Below, in pieces: positions 61,571-64,000 of a DNA stretch of 64,000 nt (position 1 is its first letter; each line of letters opens with the position of its first letter). Below the pieces are notes generated by a model. The model worked only from the letters and a program-made list of their open reading frames with translations, made no database searches and had not been told where the DNA came from. This DNA comes from Herbaspirillum sp. RTI4 (GTDB lineage Bacteria; Pseudomonadota; Gammaproteobacteria; Burkholderiales; Burkholderiaceae_D): positions 2,046,001 to 2,110,000 of the forward strand of contig NZ_JAVIWQ010000002.1 of NCBI RefSeq assembly GCF_034313965.1, given 5' to 3'. The translations under genes and the position numbers were made by a program.

Positions 61571-62311
61571 ATGACAAAACGCATCGCATACGTGACCGGT
61601 GGCATGGGTGGCATCGGCACCCCGATTTGTACCCGTCTGTGCAAGGACGGCTATACGGTAGTGGCGGGATGCGGTCCGAATTCTTCGCGCAAGGCAAAAT
61701 GGCTGACCGACATGCGCGCACAGGGTTTTGATATCCATGCGTCGGAAGGCAATGTTGCTGATTGGGAATCGACCAAGGCGGCGTTTGAAAAGGTGATCGC
61801 TGAAATCGGCCCGGTTGATATTCTGGTCAACAATGCCGGCATTACGCGCGACGTTCAGTTTCGCAAGATGACCAAAACCGACTGGGATTCGGTGATCGAT
61901 ACCAACCTCAATTCTCTGTTCAATGTGACGAAGCAAGTCATCGAGGGAATGGCTGAACGCGGTTGGGGGCGGATCATCAATATCTCGTCGGTCAACGGTC
62001 AGAAAGGCCAGTTCGGGCAGACCAATTATTCCACCGCCAAGGCCGGCATTCACGGGTTTACGATGGCGCTGGCGCAAGAAGTGGCGACCAAAGGTGTGAC
62101 GGTCAATACCGTATCGCCGGGTTATGTCGGAACCGAGATGGTGCGGGCGATTCGTCCGGAAGTACTGGAAAAAATCATCTCTGGTATTCCGCTCAAGCGC
62201 CTGGCTGAACCGGAAGAAATTGCCTCTATCGTAGCCTGGATTGCCTCCGACGAAGGTGGCTATGCTACCGGCTCGGACTTCTCCCTGAATGGCGGCTTGC
62301 ACATGGGTTAA
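61571..62311 (+). CDS. phaB: Acetoacetyl-CoA reductase
   Basis: NADPH-dependent reductase supplying (R)-3-hydroxybutyryl-CoA for PHB. It is 246 aa, a classical short-chain dehydrogenase: cofactor motif TGGMGGIG (residues 9-16), NNAG, and the active-site Y153 and K157 in NYSTAKAG. AAAGGGGACA precedes the ATG. The C-terminal part carries the first of three TTGCA elements that continue into the phaR leader. Confidence 0.95.
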   Translation: MTKRIAYVTGGMGGIGTPICTRLCKDGYTVVAGCGPNSSRKAKWLTDMRAQGFDIHASEGNVADWESTKAAFEKVIAEIGPVDILVNNAGITRDVQFRKMTKTDWDSVIDTNLNSLFNVTKQVIEGMAERGWGRIINISSVNGQKGQFGQTNYSTAKAGIHGFTMALAQEVATKGVTVNTVSPGYVGTEMVRAIRPEVLEKIISGIPLKRLAEPEEIASIVAWIASDEGGYATGSDFSLNGGLHMG

Positions 62312-62356
62312 GTTCGTTGATGCAAGGCGGGTGTACATTCGTATTTCTGCCTTGCA
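62296..62356. promoter_or_regulatory. TTGCA/TGCAA dyads upstream of phaR, candidate PhaR operator
   Basis: CTTGCA (62296-62301), TGCAAG (62321-62326) and CTTGCA (62351-62356) alternate in orientation. The last two belong to a perfect 8-bp inverted repeat, TGCAAGGC (62321-62328) and GCCTTGCA (62349-62356). PhaR proteins are known to bind TGC/GCA-type dyads and repress phasin genes and themselves, so autoregulation is plausible. Confidence 0.5.
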
Positions 62357-62469
62357 CGTACAATGAACAGATTGAGTGATAAAGCGTAGCGGGTGTTGTG
62401 TTGGTTACACCGTTACTAAACCAGGATTACCGAGGTATTGCGGCACCGAACAGAAGGTGGGAATGAGTA

Positions 62470-63027
62470 ATGAGTAAAGCAAAGAAAAGCACTGAGCGCC
62501 TGATCAAGAAGTATCCCAATCGCCGCTTGTACGATACGCAAACCAGTTCTTACATCACCTTGTCCGATGTCAAACAGCTGGTGCTGGAGGACGATGTGTT
62601 TACCGTAGTGGACGCAAAAACCAGCGACGACCTGACACGCAGCATCCTGTTGCAGATTATTCTGGAAGAAGAGTCGCACGGCATGCCGATGTTTTCCAGC
62701 GCAGCCCTGACGCAAATTATTCGATATTACGGCCACGCCATGCAGGGCATGATGGGCTCGTATCTGGAAGAAAATATCCAGGCTTTCATTGATATTCAAA
62801 ACAAGCTGACGGGAAATTCCAAAGGTCTGAGTGACGGCAAGCCCTTCAGTCCTGAAATGTGGACTCAGTTCATGAACGTCCAGGGGCCGATGATGCAGGG
62901 AATGATGAGCAACTACATCGAACAGAGCAAGAGCCTGTTCATCCAGATGCAGGAACAAATGCAAAGCCAGACCAAAAACATGTTCGGCAATTATGCTTTT
63001 GTCCCGACTGAGCCGCCAAACAAGTAA
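62470..63027 (+). CDS. phaR: Polyhydroxyalkanoate synthesis repressor PhaR
   Basis: A 185-aa DNA- and PHB-binding regulator. The N-terminal PHB/PHA accumulation regulator domain (about 8-70) includes RLIKKYPNRRLYDTQTSSYITL; Gln- and Met-rich helical sequence follows. In known systems it represses phasin genes until PHB granules titrate it. The 158-bp leader contains a dyad that could be its own operator. Conserved between phaB and rimO. Confidence 0.94.
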   Translation: MSKAKKSTERLIKKYPNRRLYDTQTSSYITLSDVKQLVLEDDVFTVVDAKTSDDLTRSILLQIILEEESHGMPMFSSAALTQIIRYYGHAMQGMMGSYLEENIQAFIDIQNKLTGNSKGLSDGKPFSPEMWTQFMNVQGPMMQGMMSNYIEQSKSLFIQMQEQMQSQTKNMFGNYAFVPTEPPNK

Positions 63028-63167
63028 GTTATTGGCGCACACCTGTTGCAAGCTTGCACCGCCGCATCTGCATCAATGATGCCATCTTGACCCTATCTGC
63101 GGCGGTCAAATCAGGCTTCGGTCCGCTAGAGGTACAATAGAGGATTCGTTTTAGTCACAAGTCCCTC

Positions 63168-64000
63168 ATGTCCATAGCTCCCCCGCTTTCTCCCTCATCC
63201 CCGCCACTCACCGCACCCAAGATAGGTTTCGTGTCCCTCGGCTGCCCCAAAGCGCTGGTGGATTCTGAACAAATCCTGACGCAGCTGCGCGCGGAAGGTT
63301 ACGATACTGCCGCCTCTTATGAGGGAGCGGATCTGGTCATCGTCAATACCTGCGGTTTTATCGATGCAGCGGTGCAGGAATCGCTGGACGCCATTGGCGA
63401 AGCACTTAGCGAAAACGGCAAGGTCATCGTGACCGGCTGTCTCGGGGCAAAAAAAGACACCGATGGCGACGATCTGATCCAGAAAATCCATCCCAAGGTA
63501 CTGGCCGTAACCGGCCCGCACGCGCTGACCGAAGTGATGCAGGCGGTGCATATTCACCTGCCCAAGCCGCATGCTCCGTTTTTCGATCTGCTGCCGGCGC
63601 AAGGCGTCAAGCTGACACCCAAGCATTACGCCTATCTGAAAATATCCGAAGGATGCAATCATCGCTGCAGTTTCTGCATCATTCCATCGATGCGCGGCGA
63701 TCTGGTGTCGAGGCAAGTGGCCGACATCATGCTGGAAGCGGAAAATCTGTTTAAAGCCGGGGTCAAGGAATTGCTGGTGATTTCGCAAGATACCAGCGCT
63801 TACGGCGTTGACATGCGCTTCCGCATGGGATTCTGGAATGGTAAGCCGGTCAAAACCCACATGACGCAACTGGTGACCGCGCTCGGTGAACTGGCGCAGC
63901 AATACGGTGCCTGGGTGCGTCTGCATTATGTCTATCCTTACCCGCACGTCGATCACATCATTCCATTGATGAATGGCGGCCATGTATTGCCTTATCTCGA
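63168..64000 (+). CDS. rimO: Ribosomal protein S12 methylthiotransferase RimO (5' part)
   Basis: Radical SAM methylthiotransferase modifying the conserved Asp of ribosomal protein S12. The ATG at 63168 opens a frame to the window end (277 codons seen, no stop). The N-terminal MTTase domain has [21 protein letters not shown] and VTGCLG cysteines; the radical SAM cluster motif is CNHRCSFC (near residue 165). The C-terminal part with TRAM domain is outside the window. A TACAAT box lies at 63133-63138, without a good -35. Confidence 0.94.
   Translation, partial: MSIAPPLSPSSPPLTAPKIGFVSLGCPKALVDSEQILTQLRAEGYDTAASYEGADLVIVNTCGFIDAAVQESLDAIGEALSENGKVIVTGCLGAKKDTDGDDLIQKIHPKVLAVTGPHALTEVMQAVHIHLPKPHAPFFDLLPAQGVKLTPKHYAYLKISEGCNHRCSFCIIPSMRGDLVSRQVADIMLEAENLFKAGVKELLVISQDTSAYGVDMRFRMGFWNGKPVKTHMTQLVTALGELAQQYGAWVRLHYVYPYPHVDHIIPLMNGGHVLPYL

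Noticed and set aside
63087..63138. Promoter TTGACC ... TACAAT before rimO
   Set aside because: The two boxes are 40 bp apart, far from the 16-18 bp needed.
63195..63983. 262-codon minus-strand frame at the window end
   Set aside because: It is antisense to rimO, whose MTTase and radical SAM motifs are clear on the plus strand.

Overview
The window is chromosomal DNA from a betaproteobacterium, most likely Oxalobacteraceae/Burkholderiales (Herminiimonas-like). This is inferred from gene content and order: a nuo operon followed by a DUF2818 gene, the bamD/rluD/pgeF/phaC/phaB/phaR/rimO block, a LivM-LivG fusion and a malate synthase A gene divergent from a LysR gene. Species cannot be fixed from the sequence alone.

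Layout. (1) 1-11.3 kb: end of nuoF, then nuoG-H-I-J-K-L-M-N (complex I), DUF2818 and a NUDIX ADP-sugar hydrolase. (2) 11.5-19.1 kb: ETF-ubiquinone oxidoreductase on the minus strand, a thioesterase, and a complete branched-chain amino-acid-type ABC importer (binding protein, LivH, fused LivM-LivG, LivF). (3) 19.2-20.7 kb: an intact IS1380-family insertion sequence with 17-bp terminal inverted repeats and a 5-bp target duplication. (4) 20.9-39.2 kb: a type I secretion locus for a 3265-residue RTX-like surface protein. It encodes a TolC-like channel, a MotB/SiiA-like protein, an HlyD-like adaptor, a MotA/SiiB-like protein, a secretion ABC transporter, the giant substrate and one protein I do not recognise. 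(5) 39.2-42.1 kb: LysR regulator and malate synthase A, divergent, with two matching dyads between them. (6) 42.4-51.6 kb: cold-shock protein, ispF/ispD, mfd, serB, a small membrane protein, a 3-oxoacid CoA-transferase pair and a MaoC dehydratase. (7) 51.8-57.5 kb: GST, an acetyltransferase, a methionine-type aminotransferase, a PIN-domain protein, yaaA and bamD. (8) 57.6-64 kb: rluD, pgeF, a small membrane protein, phaC, phaB, phaR and the first part of rimO, which runs off the window.

The most interesting part is region 4. Its six recognisable genes match, component by component, the Salmonella SPI-4 Sii system (SiiA-F), in which a MotAB-like proton channel is coupled to type I secretion and surface display of a giant adhesin. 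Here the substrate is built of about 40 RTX-like repeats rather than Ig-like domains, the gene order differs, and an unknown seventh gene follows. The substrate gene shows recent internal duplications of whole repeat blocks, and the IS element sits in the AT-rich leader region of the locus.

A second theme is short intergenic tandem repeats: arrays with periods of 9, 13, 14 and 15 bp, two of which overlap stop codons. Several leader or intercistronic regions (serB, phaR, scoA-scoB, tolC-like) contain clear dyads that may be regulatory.
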